Source of the DNA: Mycobacteroides sp. CBMA 271
GTDB lineage: Bacteria; Actinomycetota; Actinomycetes; Mycobacteriales; Mycobacteriaceae
Length of the DNA stretch: 64,000 nt
Reading direction: 5' to 3'
NCBI RefSeq assembly: GCF_009729205.1
Contig: NZ_VTHB01000004.1
Location: 434,001 to 498,000 of the forward strand
This document shows positions 1 through 8,448 of this stretch, in pieces. The notes beneath the pieces are model-generated. The model saw only the letters and a list, made by a program, of their open reading frames with translations, had not been told where the DNA came from and made no database searches. The number at the start of each line of letters is the position of its first letter. Positions within the stretch are counted from its first letter, which is position 1. Made by a program: the position numbers and the translations under genes.

Positions 1-21
1 CAATCCCCAAGGAGGAAACGC

Positions 22-726
22 ATGACCGACACCATTTCCGAAATGTCCGATCCTGGGCTGAAAGCCTTTCCCGCGCTTAGCGATATCGTCGCCGAATCCG
101 GCAACGAGGAAGCACTGCCCGGGGTGCATCGGATCGAGACCTCGCCGAGGGAGAAGGCCACCCCGATCATCATGGACATGATGCGGTCGGTGTATCCGCA
201 TGACCAGGTGTTCGGGCCGTTCTGCACCGTGCAGGAATACGTGGACTGCCCACCCGACGAACTGCACAGGTATCTGTCCGATACCCGCAGCCTGGAGGAA
301 TGGACCTACAGCCTGCGCGGCTTCGAGGAGACCGATGAGCCCGGGCTGTGGGTGGCGCACGACCGGCTGGGCTCGGAAACACTCATCTACACCCGCACCG
401 AATCCAATGCCGAATCCGGGACCGTCGACTATCACTGTGCGTGGGACCAGGGCGACCACCTGTGGATGATCTATCTCATGCGGGTAGTTGACGCGCAGGT
501 GGTGCTCAACAAGCCCGGATCCGTGGTGCTGTGGACCAACTGCCATCACCCGTTCTACGACGAGAATCCCTATCCGGAAACCGCTCCGCCCGAACGCAAA
601 CCCTGGGTGGGGGACTTCTGGGACATGTTCGGGGCGGGGCACCTGTTGGAGCTGTTGAACCTCAAGGCCATCGCCGAGTATCGCCACAGCCACGGTCTGC
701 CGATCGTTCCGGAGTGGATGAAATGA
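22..726 (+). CDS. START/SRPBCC-like protein of unknown function
   Basis: I do not recognise this 234-residue protein firmly. Residues about 70-175 (CPPDELHRYLSDTRSLEEW and the following strands) resemble the opening of an SRPBCC/polyketide-cyclase-like fold, which binds hydrophobic ligands in a cavity; this is a weak, pattern-level match. No signal peptide or membrane segment is seen. A very strong ribosome binding site, AAGGAGG at 9-15, supports the ATG at 22. The stop codon overlaps the start of the ketosynthase-like gene (ATGA at 723-726), so the two are translationally coupled, and the aminotransferase follows in the same way. The context suggests a role in making or binding a small acyl or amino metabolite. 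The operon may extend to the left of the window. Confidence 0.6.
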   Translation: MTDTISEMSDPGLKAFPALSDIVAESGNEEALPGVHRIETSPREKATPIIMDMMRSVYPHDQVFGPFCTVQEYVDCPPDELHRYLSDTRSLEEWTYSLRGFEETDEPGLWVAHDRLGSETLIYTRTESNAESGTVDYHCAWDQGDHLWMIYLMRVVDAQVVLNKPGSVVLWTNCHHPFYDENPYPETAPPERKPWVGDFWDMFGAGHLLELLNLKAIAEYRHSHGLPIVPEWMK

Positions 727-1766
727 TCAGTCTTTTCGACATATCCAGCTATCTGCCCGAGAACCGGGTCAGCGCAGACTATTTTGCGCAGTACGCCAAG
801 GACGACGACCTGGCAGAGAACGTGATGTTCCGCAGCCCGGCCCACCGGCATCACGTGGCGGCCGACGAGACGGCGGTCGACATGGCCGAGCGCGCGGTCG
901 CCGGCCTCAAAGAACGGCACGGCGACACAGTGCTCGACGAGGTCGACATTCTGCTGACGCACACTCAGCTGCCCGACCTGCCGTTCGTGGGTTGCGGTGG
1001 GGAGGTGGCGAACAGGTTGCAGATCCGCCCGGAGTGGATTCTCGACGTGCACAACGGCGGCTGCGTGTCATTTGTGTTGATGCTCAAGCTCGCTCAACAG
1101 ATCATGTCGTCGTCGGGTGCGCGCTCGGCTCTGCTGGTCAACATGCAGAACGCCGCGGGCCAGATCTTTGTGCAAGAGCAGGTGCGTTCCACCGCCCAGG
1201 CCTCGATTCCCGGAGATGGGGCAACGGCGGCTCTGATCACCCGCGACGGCGACTCTCCCGTCTTGGGTATCGAGACCCGCAACTACGGCGAGTACGCGGG
1301 GGACATGACCTATGCGGTGTCTCCCCACCGCAAGTACTGGGAGGCCGGTTCCGGGCAGGGCCGGGTCGCGTTCACCGAGCACAAGATCAGCAAGGTGCTG
1401 GCTCGAGGCAACCGCATGGTGCCGGAGGTCGCGTTGACCGTCTGCGACCGAATCGGTATTCCCTCAACTGATCTGGACGCGTTGGTCACCAATCAGCCGA
1501 ACCGGATCTTCCTGCGGAACTGGCGGGACGCGCTGCAGCTACCCAAGGAGAAGCACCCGGATACCTTTGATGAGTGCGGGAACCTGTTCGGGGTGGGCAT
1601 TCCGCACACGCTCGATCAGGCGATCTCTGAGGGGACGGTCCAGACCGGCGACACCGTGATGCTCGCGGGCTTCGCACACGCCGGGGACTTCGCGGCTGCT
1701 GCCGCGGTGCGATGGGGAGGTAGAGGGTCGATGAGCCACGTGGGCGAAGAGGAGAATGCACAGTGA
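723..1766 (+). CDS. Ketosynthase III (FabH)-like protein with altered active site
   Basis: A 347-residue thiolase-fold protein of the 3-oxoacyl-ACP synthase III family. The nucleophile is Cys114 in DVHNGGCVSF. The position normally held by the catalytic His of the HQAN motif reads NQPN (Asn257), while the second Asn (Asn287 in CGNLFGVGIP) is kept. Known KAS III enzymes need His for decarboxylative condensation; some family members instead act as acyltransferases on C, O or N nucleophiles. The His-to-Asn change therefore suggests (inference) acyl transfer or a modified condensation rather than fatty acid initiation. The start at 723 is chosen from the ATGA overlap with the upstream gene; a longer in-frame reading from 531 would run through that gene and is rejected. 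The next gene overlaps by GTGA. Confidence 0.8.
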   Translation: MISLFDISSYLPENRVSADYFAQYAKDDDLAENVMFRSPAHRHHVAADETAVDMAERAVAGLKERHGDTVLDEVDILLTHTQLPDLPFVGCGGEVANRLQIRPEWILDVHNGGCVSFVLMLKLAQQIMSSSGARSALLVNMQNAAGQIFVQEQVRSTAQASIPGDGATAALITRDGDSPVLGIETRNYGEYAGDMTYAVSPHRKYWEAGSGQGRVAFTEHKISKVLARGNRMVPEVALTVCDRIGIPSTDLDALVTNQPNRIFLRNWRDALQLPKEKHPDTFDECGNLFGVGIPHTLDQAISEGTVQTGDTVMLAGFAHAGDFAAAAAVRWGGRGSMSHVGEEENAQ

Positions 1767-2803
1767 CAGTGAGTCCGCTGCGGTTGGCATTGAACGAAAA
1801 TCCCTATCGTCCACTGCCATCGGTGCGTGATGCGCTCAGGCATGACATCGCCGAGGTCAACCGGTACCCCGAATTCCTTCCCGTGGTGCTCCCGAATCTG
1901 ATCGCCGAACGCGTGGGTATGACACCCGATGAAGTGGTGGTGGGCGTCGGGGCCACCGGGGTAGCGCTGCAGGTACTGCAGGCGTTGTGTCAGCCGGGTG
2001 ATTCGCTGGTGTACGCGCATCCGACGTTCGACGGGTATCCGATACTGGCCGATATCGCGGGGCTTATTCAGGTGCCGATTCCGCTGGCGGACAACGGTAT
2101 GACCGATCTCGACGAACTGTTGGGTGCGGCGTATGACGCCGATGCGACCGCTGTGGTGCTCTGCCGACCGCACAATCCGACCGGAACGTTGATACCGGCC
2201 GATCAGGTGTACGAGTTTGTCCGTGAGGCACCTCCCACCAGTGTCGTGATCCTTGACGAGGCCTATATCGAGTTCGTGGATCCCGAGGAGCATCTGGACA
2301 TTCCACGTCTGCTTGCGGTGCACCCGAATCTGGTTGTGTTGCGGACATTCTCAAAGGCGTATGGGCTGGCAGGGTTGCGGATTGGCTATGGGCTGGCCTC
2401 GCCCGCGGTATGCGGTGTCATCCGCCGATACCAGCTGCCATTCGGTATGAACCGCGCGGCAGCGGTGGCAGTGGCGGCGTCCTACGCGGCCGAGAACGAG
2501 CTGCGCCTGCGGGTCAATTCGATTGTCTACGAACGTGACCAGCTCCGGGCGCGGCTTGCCGAGATGGGTGCGCACATTCCCGAATCGCATGCCAACTTCG
2601 TGTATCTCCCGGCACGCGGCGACGGTGAGGCCTGGATGTCCATCCTCGGAACCGGTGATGTGGTGGCGAAGGAGTACCCGGATGGCGGCGTCCGTCTCAC
2701 CGTCGGCGATCCGCGCGAGATGGCGATTGTCGCGCGGCGACTACTCGAGGTCGACGACACCGGAGAAGGAGCAACGCGTCAGTTGAACAGACCGGCGTCA
2801 TAG
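1763..2803 (+). CDS. Histidinol-phosphate/aromatic-type PLP aminotransferase
   Basis: A 346-residue fold-type I aminotransferase of the HisC/Pat subfamily. Visible elements are LNENPY near the N-terminus (residues 10-14), the CRPHNPTG substrate/PLP segment (134-141), ILDEAYIEF (163-171) with the Asp that contacts the pyridine nitrogen, and the Schiff-base lysine Lys198 in TFSKAYGLAGLRIGY. It should move an amino group between an imidazolyl, aromatic or related amino acid and 2-oxoglutarate. The GTG start overlaps the stop of the ketosynthase-like gene. Because it sits in a three-gene operon with a START-like protein and an atypical KAS III, it more likely serves a small specialised pathway than general histidine synthesis; the substrate cannot be read from sequence. 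Confidence 0.85.
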   Translation: MTVSPLRLALNENPYRPLPSVRDALRHDIAEVNRYPEFLPVVLPNLIAERVGMTPDEVVVGVGATGVALQVLQALCQPGDSLVYAHPTFDGYPILADIAGLIQVPIPLADNGMTDLDELLGAAYDADATAVVLCRPHNPTGTLIPADQVYEFVREAPPTSVVILDEAYIEFVDPEEHLDIPRLLAVHPNLVVLRTFSKAYGLAGLRIGYGLASPAVCGVIRRYQLPFGMNRAAAVAVAASYAAENELRLRVNSIVYERDQLRARLAEMGAHIPESHANFVYLPARGDGEAWMSILGTGDVVAKEYPDGGVRLTVGDPREMAIVARRLLEVDDTGEGATRQLNRPAS

Positions 2804-2806
2804 ACC

Positions 2807-2873
2807 GGTTGGCCGCGGTGATCCATCCCCCCGATTGCCGGCCCCGAAACGGCAAGGACCGCCGCGGCCAACC
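2807..2873. terminator. Inverted repeat between convergent genes
   Basis: A perfect 12-bp inverted repeat, GGTTGGCCGCGG at 2807-2818 and CCGCGGCCAACC at 2862-2873, lies between the ends of two converging genes. The 43-base loop contains a second small hairpin (TGCCG...CGGCA). There is no T tract, so it is a candidate bidirectional, U-independent terminator. Confidence 0.4.
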
Positions 2874-2881
2874 CCAACTTC

Positions 2882-3706
2882 TCAGAATGCGTAGCGGTGG
2901 TACTGCGCCATGTAGCGCAGCTTCGGGGACAGCGACATCACCTTGGCCAGAAGGCGATACGCGGCCGGAACTCTCTGGAACGAGAACGAATCGAACGGTG
3001 ACTCCCACCCAAGGAGCCGGAGTTGCGGTACCGCCCGGATGAGATCGTCGGGCCCGTCAACGCCCCAGTGCAGCGTTGCGCCGGAACGTCGCACCACGGC
3101 ATTGGACCACTGCGTCTTGATGCCGAACGTGTTGAATGCGTCGAATTGCAGTTCACCGGAAGGAAAGTGCTCGACGATCCGGCGGAACAGCGCGATGCCG
3201 TCCTCTTCCATGAGGTACATGGTGAGCCCCTCGCCGATTGCCAACACCGGCCGGTCGCCCGGGATGCCGGCCAGCCATGCGGGATCGGTGACCGATGCCG
3301 CGACGACGTGATAGTGCTCGCGTTCGGGATACAGCTTCTCGCGCAGTGTCGTCACGTCCGGGTAGTCGACGTCGTACCACTCGACGCCAGGGCCGGGATC
3401 GAGCCGGAAGAACCGGCTATCCAGTCCGCAACCCAGATGCAGCACGACGGCGTCCGGGTGCGCGGAGAGGAACGTGCGAGCCCAGTTGTCGAAATGCGCG
3501 GAACGCGTCGTCACCGCGGGGGATCTCTTCGCCGTGATCGTGGTCTTGGACCAGTCGTAGTCGATGCGATCCACGATGTCGCGCGCGTAGACGTCGTTCA
3601 GAATCGGCTCGGGCAGATCGGCGTCCAGGGACTTGGCGTAGAAGGTCGCCAGCATGGTCTGGGGTGCTCCGCTGAGGTCGACGTGGATCTTCTCGGGATG
3701 GCTCAT
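2882..3706 (-). CDS. LCMT-family class I SAM-dependent methyltransferase
   Basis: A 274-residue methyltransferase of the leucine carboxyl methyltransferase/TcmP-like family (Pfam LCM type), which methylates carboxylates or hydroxyls of small molecules or proteins. The SAM-binding loop is [12 protein letters not shown] (91-102), followed by the acidic motif YDVDYP (111-116) and GEGLTMYL. The start at 3706 (MSHPEK) is chosen because the family begins shortly before the first helix; the reading frame stays open to 3940 but that extension is low-complexity and would run toward the dop promoter. It converges with the aminotransferase and diverges from dop. The substrate is unknown. A distant second LCMT gene lies in the island at 38759. 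Confidence 0.8.
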   Translation of the reverse strand: MSHPEKIHVDLSGAPQTMLATFYAKSLDADLPEPILNDVYARDIVDRIDYDWSKTTITAKRSPAVTTRSAHFDNWARTFLSAHPDAVVLHLGCGLDSRFFRLDPGPGVEWYDVDYPDVTTLREKLYPEREHYHVVAASVTDPAWLAGIPGDRPVLAIGEGLTMYLMEEDGIALFRRIVEHFPSGELQFDAFNTFGIKTQWSNAVVRRSGATLHWGVDGPDDLIRAVPQLRLLGWESPFDSFSFQRVPAAYRLLAKVMSLSPKLRYMAQYHRYAF

Positions 3707-3844
3707 GAGCGCGACGTTAATGCGGTTTCGGTGCCACACACAGGAGTCTGAACAGTCCCCGGCGTGGTGTTCAGTGGCGTCTCCAAGGCCGGTGGGCTGG
3801 GGGCACCTCCCGCCTGCGGGGGCGAGTGCAGCGATCGGGGGATC

Positions 3845-3850
3845 TAGGCT
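3845..3850 (+). promoter_or_regulatory. Predicted -10 element of dop (leaderless)
   Basis: TAGGCT sits exactly 7 nt before the ATG at 3858, the spacing expected when transcription starts on the A of the start codon. No ribosome binding site is visible. The same hexamer precedes pup, pafA and tatA. Confidence 0.55.
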
Positions 3851-3857
3851 GAACGTC

Positions 3858-5354
3858 ATGCAACGGATCATCGGTACCGAGGTTGAGTACGGCATTTCGT
3901 CGCCCACGGACCCCGCCGCCAATCCGATCCTCACCTCCACGCAGGCGGTGCTGGCGTATGCCGCGGCAACCGGGATTCAGCGGGCCAAGCGCACCCGATG
4001 GGACTACGAGGTGGAATCGCCGCTGCGCGACGCTCGCGGCTTCGATCTGGGACGTACCAGCGGCCCGGCGCCCATCGTGGATGCCGACGAGGTGGGCGCC
4101 GCCAACATGATCCTTACCAACGGGGCCCGGCTGTACGTCGATCATGCGCACCCGGAGTACTCGGCACCCGAATGCACCAACCCGCTCGATGCGGTGATCT
4201 GGGACAAGGCCGGTGAACGAGTCATGGAGGCCGCTGCGCGCCACGTCGCCAGCGTGCCCGGCGCAGCTCGGCTGCAGCTGTACAAGAACAACATCGACGG
4301 CAAGGGCGCCTCGTACGGCACCCACGAGAATTACCTGATGGACCGGCGGACACCGTTCTCGTCGATCATCGCCGGCCTCACCCCGTTCTTCGTGTCTCGC
4401 CAGGTGGTCACGGGGTCGGGTCGGGTGGGCATTGGGCCCTCGGGTGACGATGCGGGCTTCCAGCTATCGCAGCGCGCCGACTACATCGAGGTCGAGGTCG
4501 GCCTGGAAACCACCCTCAAGCGGGGCATCATCAACACCCGCGACGAACCGCACGCCGACGCCGACAAGTACCGGCGTTTGCACGTCATCATCGGGGACGC
4601 CAACCTCGCCGAAACCTCGACATTCCTCAAGGTGGGCACCACCTCGCTGGTGCTCGACCTCATCGAATCCGGCGCCGACTTGTCCGACCTCGCACTCGCA
4701 CGGCCGGTGCATGCGGTGCACGTGATCAGTCGTGATCCGTCGCTGCGGGCCACGGTGGCACTGGTAGACGGGCGCGAGCTGACAGGGCTTGCGCTACAAC
4801 GTATTTACCTGGACCGGGTGGCCGAGCTCGTCGCTTCCGGTGACCCGGACCCGCAGGCCACCCACGTGCTGGAGACGTGGGCCAGGGTGTTGGATCTGTT
4901 GGAGCGCGACCCGATGGAATGCGCCGATCTGCTGGACTGGCCCGCCAAGCTGCGGTTGTTGGAGGGGTTCCGGCAGCGCGAGAACCTGAGCTGGTCGGCG
5001 CCGCGTCTGCACCTGGTCGATCTGCAGTACTCCGACGTGCGCCTTGACAAGGGCCTCTATAACCGATTGGTCGCCCGCGGGTCCATGCAGCGGATGGTCA
5101 CCGAGCAACAGGTGCTGGACGCGGTGACCCGGCCCCCGTCGGACACCCGCGCCTACTTCCGGGGCGAGTGCCTGCGCCGCTTCGGTGCCGAGATCGCCGC
5201 GGCCAGCTGGGACTCGGTCATCTTCGATCTGGGCGGGGATTCGCTTGTCAGGATTCCTACCCTGGAACCGCTGCGCGGCAGCAAGAGCCATGTCGGTGCG
5301 CTGTTGGACTCGGTGGATTCGGCAGCCGAACTGGTTGACCAGCTCACCACGTAG
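3858..5354 (+). CDS. dop: Depupylase/Pup deamidase Dop
   Basis: A 498-residue carboxylate-amine ligase-like enzyme of the glutamine synthetase superfamily. It deamidates the C-terminal Gln of Pup to Glu and removes Pup from proteins. The N-terminal GTEVEYG (6-12) carries ATP/Mg ligands, and Asp95 in [16 protein letters not shown] is the conserved reactive aspartate. Residues about 42-78, absent from PafA, form the Dop-specific loop. Length matches mycobacterial Dop. The start is set at 3858 because of the -10 element just upstream and because the protein then begins MQRIIGTE, as in homologues; an open frame back to 3654 is rejected. A strong terminator follows, so pup-prcB-prcA has its own promoter. 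Confidence 0.97.
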   Translation: MQRIIGTEVEYGISSPTDPAANPILTSTQAVLAYAAATGIQRAKRTRWDYEVESPLRDARGFDLGRTSGPAPIVDADEVGAANMILTNGARLYVDHAHPEYSAPECTNPLDAVIWDKAGERVMEAAARHVASVPGAARLQLYKNNIDGKGASYGTHENYLMDRRTPFSSIIAGLTPFFVSRQVVTGSGRVGIGPSGDDAGFQLSQRADYIEVEVGLETTLKRGIINTRDEPHADADKYRRLHVIIGDANLAETSTFLKVGTTSLVLDLIESGADLSDLALARPVHAVHVISRDPSLRATVALVDGRELTGLALQRIYLDRVAELVASGDPDPQATHVLETWARVLDLLERDPMECADLLDWPAKLRLLEGFRQRENLSWSAPRLHLVDLQYSDVRLDKGLYNRLVARGSMQRMVTEQQVLDAVTRPPSDTRAYFRGECLRRFGAEIAAASWDSVIFDLGGDSLVRIPTLEPLRGSKSHVGALLDSVDSAAELVDQLTT

Positions 5355-5361
5355 CGCACCC

Positions 5362-5403
5362 AAATGCCGAGTGTGAGCACCAGGGCTCGCACTCGGCATT
5401 TTT
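5362..5403 (+). terminator. Rho-independent terminator after dop
   Basis: A 17-bp stem (5362-5378 with 5385-5401, a single G-U type mismatch), a 6-base loop ACCAGG and a run of T ending at 5403. It lies 8 bases after the dop stop and separates dop from pup. Confidence 0.85.
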
Positions 5404-5478
5404 CGCGCCCTGGCGGTCACACTCGATGCAAGGCACTTGTGCCGGGTGCGTTGCCGCCGTCTCAAGGACGCTGCCCGG

Positions 5479-5484
5479 TAGGCT
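5479..5484 (+). promoter_or_regulatory. Predicted -10 element of the pup-prcBA operon
   Basis: TAGGCT lies 33 nt before the pup ATG and after the dop terminator. The predicted leader contains a good ribosome binding site (AGGAGG at about 5508-5513), so unlike dop this transcript is leadered. No convincing -35 at standard spacing was found. Confidence 0.45.
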
Positions 5485-5517
5485 GGACAGAACCGACGTG
5501 AGAGTCAGGAGGCAGCG

Positions 5518-5712
5518 ATGGCGCAGGAGCAGACCAAGCGCGGTGGTGGCGGTGACGAGGACGATGTCACTGACCTTGGGGGACCGGCCGGGCAGGAGCG
5601 CCGCGAAAAGCTGGCGGAGGACACTGACGATCTGCTCGATGAGATCGATGACGTGCTGGAAGAGAACGCCGAGGACTTCGTGCGGGCGTACGTCCAAAAG
5701 GGTGGCCAGTGA
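5518..5712 (+). CDS. pup: Prokaryotic ubiquitin-like protein Pup
   Basis: A 64-residue, highly charged, mostly disordered protein ending in Gly-Gly-Gln. The C-terminal Gln must be deamidated to Glu by Dop before PafA attaches it to lysines of target proteins. The middle ([20 protein letters not shown]) is the acidic coiled-coil-prone segment that binds the proteasomal ATPase Mpa/ARC; the N-terminal part is thought to thread into the pore. AGGAGG precedes the ATG. The Gln codon is followed directly by TGA, which overlaps the GTG start of prcB. The ATPase gene mpa is not visible in this window, although in M. tuberculosis it lies close by. Confidence 0.98.
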   Translation: MAQEQTKRGGGGDEDDVTDLGGPAGQERREKLAEDTDDLLDEIDDVLEENAEDFVRAYVQKGGQ

Positions 5713-6557
5713 TCTGGCGCGATGACTCGATCGCGCCCCAGCAGTTCATCCGGCACTCGCACCTTTCCTCGTTTTCGGAGTACCTGAGGGTCCAGGCCCC
5801 GGAACTACTTCCGGCGCTCGGAAAGGCGTCCAGTGACGTGATTGCGAATCTGCCGCATGGCACCACGATCGTGGCACTCACCTACCGCGGCGGCGTGCTG
5901 ATTGCCGGTGATCGGCGTGCGACGCAGGGCAACTACATCGCCAACCGCGATATCGACAAGGTGCAGATCACCGATAACTATTCGGCGACCGGCATCGCCG
6001 GAACCGCCGCAATTGCCGTCGAGTTCGCGCGGCTGTACGCCGTGGAGCTGGAGCACTACGAGAAGCTCGAAGGTGTGCAGCTGAGCTTCAACGGCAAGGC
6101 GAATCGGCTCTCGGCGCTGGTGCGTGGCAACCTTGCCGCCGCGATGCAGGGGCTGGTGGCGGTGCCGCTGCTGGTGGGGTACGACATCGACGACCCGAAG
6201 AGTGAAACTGCCGGGCGCATCGTATCTTTCGACGTTGCGGGTGGTTGGCACGTGGAGAGTGACGGTTACCAGGCGGTGGGCTCTGGCTCGATGTTCGCCA
6301 AGTCCTCGATCAAGAAGCTCTACAAGTCCAGCGGCGACGCGCTGGGCGCGCTTGCGGTGGCCGTGGAGGCGCTCTACGACGCGGCCGAAGACGATTCGGC
6401 TACGGGCGGACCGGATCTGGTGCGCCGGGTGTTCCCGACCGCCGTTCGGATCGATTCCGGGGGCGCGGTCAGAGTGCCCGAGGCGGACATCGAACGCATC
6501 GCGCGTGAGGTCATCGAAAAGCGGACCGAAGCAGCCGAGAGCGGTGACCCCTCATGA
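5709..6557 (+). CDS. prcB: 20S proteasome beta subunit PrcB
   Basis: A 282-residue catalytic subunit of the actinobacterial 20S core. A propeptide of 51 residues ends in HG before Thr52 ([13 protein letters not shown]); autocatalytic cleavage exposes Thr52 as the N-terminal nucleophile. Downstream, [10 protein letters not shown] holds the conserved Asp/Arg pair and the lysine region DKVQITDNY. It forms two inner heptameric rings and degrades pupylated proteins. Start is GTG, overlapping the pup stop (GTGA). The end overlaps prcA (ATGA), giving coupled, near-equimolar translation. Confidence 0.97.
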   Translation: MIWRDDSIAPQQFIRHSHLSSFSEYLRVQAPELLPALGKASSDVIANLPHGTTIVALTYRGGVLIAGDRRATQGNYIANRDIDKVQITDNYSATGIAGTAAIAVEFARLYAVELEHYEKLEGVQLSFNGKANRLSALVRGNLAAAMQGLVAVPLLVGYDIDDPKSETAGRIVSFDVAGGWHVESDGYQAVGSGSMFAKSSIKKLYKSSGDALGALAVAVEALYDAAEDDSATGGPDLVRRVFPTAVRIDSGGAVRVPEADIERIAREVIEKRTEAAESGDPS

Positions 6558-7357
6558 CTTTTCCGTACTACGCCTCGGTCGAGCAGCTCATGCGCGACCG
6601 TTCGGAGTTGGCGCGCAAAGGAATCAGCCGTGGCCGTTCGGTGGTGGCGCTCACCTATGCCGACGGTGTGCTCTTCGTCGCCGAGAACCCGTCCAACTCG
6701 CTGCAGAAGGTCAGTGAGGTGTATGACCGCGTGGGGTTCGCAGCCGTTGGAAAATTCAATGAGTTCGACCGACTGCGCCGCGGTGGTATTCAGTGGGCCG
6801 ACATGCGTGGCTATGCCTATGACCGCCAAGATGTGAGCGGGCGGCAGTTGGCCAACATCTATGCGGAGGCGCTCGGCACCATCTTTAACGAGCAGGCCAA
6901 GCCGTACGAGGTGGAGCTGTGTGTCGGCGAGGTAGCCCGCCAGGGCCGGGACACCGATCCGGTGTTGTACCGGATCACCTACGACGGGTCGATCGCCGAC
7001 GAGCCACATTGGGTGGTCATGGGCGGTAACACCGAACCCGTGATCAACTCCCTCAAGGAGAGCTACGCCGAGGGTGCAACGCTCAAGGATGCGGTCGGAT
7101 TTGCGGTGAAGGCGCTGCAGGCCGGCGCCGGTGCGGCCAATGGATCCGCGGAGGGCCGGGTGCTCGGTGGCCTGGAGGTCGCGGTCCTGGAGCAGAGCCG
7201 CCCGCGTCGGGCGTTCCGGAGGATCAAGGGTGCTGCGCTGGAAGCGCTTCTGCCCGAAGATTTCACGCCGGGGCAGCTCGAGGGTGGCGGCGATCCCGCG
7301 CCGGAGTCCGGTGAATCGAAGGAGTCGAAGGACTCCAAGGGTTCCAAGGACAGCTAG
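6554..7357 (+). CDS. prcA: 20S proteasome alpha subunit PrcA
   Basis: A 267-residue alpha-type subunit that forms the outer, gating heptameric rings. It starts [23 protein letters not shown], the N-terminal helix that closes the pore, and has the usual Ntn fold without a catalytic Thr. The C-terminal tail is low complexity and charged (repeated Ser/Lys/Asp after about residue 245), variable among mycobacteria. The ATG overlaps the prcB stop. The next gene starts 5 bp after the stop and may be read on the same transcript although its function is unrelated. Confidence 0.96.
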   Translation: MTFPYYASVEQLMRDRSELARKGISRGRSVVALTYADGVLFVAENPSNSLQKVSEVYDRVGFAAVGKFNEFDRLRRGGIQWADMRGYAYDRQDVSGRQLANIYAEALGTIFNEQAKPYEVELCVGEVARQGRDTDPVLYRITYDGSIADEPHWVVMGGNTEPVINSLKESYAEGATLKDAVGFAVKALQAGAGAANGSAEGRVLGGLEVAVLEQSRPRRAFRRIKGAALEALLPEDFTPGQLEGGGDPAPESGESKESKDSKGSKDS

Positions 7358-7362
7358 CTTTC

Positions 7363-8007
7363 ATGTTTTCGGCTCGACCGTGGCCGGCGGTCGTCGGTTC
7401 GATCCTTGCCATGCTTTTTGTGGTGCTGGGATTCGTCGCGCATCGGGCGCATGCCGGCACCGCCGTCGACCACTCGGTGTTGGATTTCATGCTGGGCCAC
7501 CGGCGGGACTGGCTGACCCCGATCGCGAGATTCATCACCGACGTGGTGGGACCCGACGGCATGTGGCCGCTCGGGATAGTCGTTGGTGCCGTTCTCTGGT
7601 GGCGCTGGCGTAAACCGTTGCCTGCCTTGGTGATCTTCGGAACCCTGATCACCACCAGGATCATGATTCCGTTGACGAAACACATTGTGGGCACCGAGCG
7701 TCCGCCACACGCCGTACGGCTCGTCGTGGAGGGTTCCCCGTCCTATCCGTCGGGGCATTCGTTGACGACGATCTCGGTGCTGGGGGTGCTCGCCGTGATC
7801 CTTGGGCACGGGCGCAGCGTGGCCATCCGAACGTGGCTGTGGGTGGGCGTGGCCGTCGGCACGGTGGCGGTCGCGCTGACGCGGCTCTACCTCGGCGTGC
7901 ACTGGCTCACCGATGTCACCGGGGGCGTGCTTCTCGGCGGTGTGATCGTGATCGTGGCGGCATCGGTCTACGCGGCCTACGCGCCCAGGTACTTGTCCGC
8001 AGCCTGA
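7363..8007 (+). CDS. PAP2-family membrane phosphatase
   Basis: A 214-residue integral membrane protein with about five to six transmembrane helices and all three phosphatidic acid phosphatase type 2 motifs: K106-x6-R113-P114 (KHIVGTERP), the S130-G131-H132 triad (YPSGHS) and R174-x5-H180-x3-D184 (RLYLGVHWLTD). His132 and His180 are the expected catalytic residues. Such enzymes remove phosphate from lipid phosphates or polyprenyl diphosphates on the outer face of the membrane. It follows prcA by 5 bp, so expression may be coupled to the proteasome operon, but no functional link is apparent. Substrate unknown. Confidence 0.88.
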   Translation: MFSARPWPAVVGSILAMLFVVLGFVAHRAHAGTAVDHSVLDFMLGHRRDWLTPIARFITDVVGPDGMWPLGIVVGAVLWWRWRKPLPALVIFGTLITTRIMIPLTKHIVGTERPPHAVRLVVEGSPSYPSGHSLTTISVLGVLAVILGHGRSVAIRTWLWVGVAVGTVAVALTRLYLGVHWLTDVTGGVLLGGVIVIVAASVYAAYAPRYLSAA

Positions 8008-8097
8008 CTTATCCACAGGGCGAGAAACGATGGAACCGTGCATGCGCATCGGTGGTCCCACCTACCAAGAAACCGTTTTGACCAGGTAGGAGCAGCC

Positions 8098-8448
8098 ATG
8101 TCTGCATACATCGATGTCACGACGCTACGGCTTGCCGATGGCGCCTGCGAGAAGCTGGCCGCACGCTGCGAGCTACTGCGCAGCGAGCTTGCGGGCGCCG
8201 TCGCACGTTTGGATATGTTCGCGCCGGTGAACCACGCCATCTTCGGTGACTGCGAAGAGGGTCGGGGGTGGAATCGGGTGCTACATGACATCGCCTGGGC
8301 GCCGACAGGATCGTTGACTGCCACGCTTGAGGAACACGGCTGCCTGCTGACCGAGTTCGCGGACACCTTCCGGCGCATCGGAGACGCCTACCTGGATACC
8401 GACCGAGGCTCGGCCGACCGCGCTACGGAAGTAGGACGCCAGAGATGA
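8098..8448 (+). CDS. Small ESX-type secretion partner candidate (YxxxD motif)
   Basis: A 116-residue helical protein of unknown function. Near its C-terminus, after two long helices, it has Tyr98-Leu-Asp-Thr-Asp102, matching the YxxxD/E general signal of type VII secretion substrates. The next gene, overlapping by ATGA, has a WxG turn, so the two look like a YxxxD/WxG heterodimer pair (inference). The ATG at 8098 is chosen over an in-frame ATG at 8038 because a GGTAGGAG ribosome site lies just upstream. In M. tuberculosis the prcA-pafA interval holds PPE36/PE22, so a secreted pair at this place is a notable parallel, though neither gene reads as a classical PE or PPE. Confidence 0.65.
   Translation: MSAYIDVTTLRLADGACEKLAARCELLRSELAGAVARLDMFAPVNHAIFGDCEEGRGWNRVLHDIAWAPTGSLTATLEEHGCLLTEFADTFRRIGDAYLDTDRGSADRATEVGRQR

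Noticed and set aside
3707..3940. Upstream extension of the methyltransferase gene at 2882-3706
   Set aside because: It would overlap the dop start and its promoter and lacks conserved sequence; family members begin near MSHPEK.
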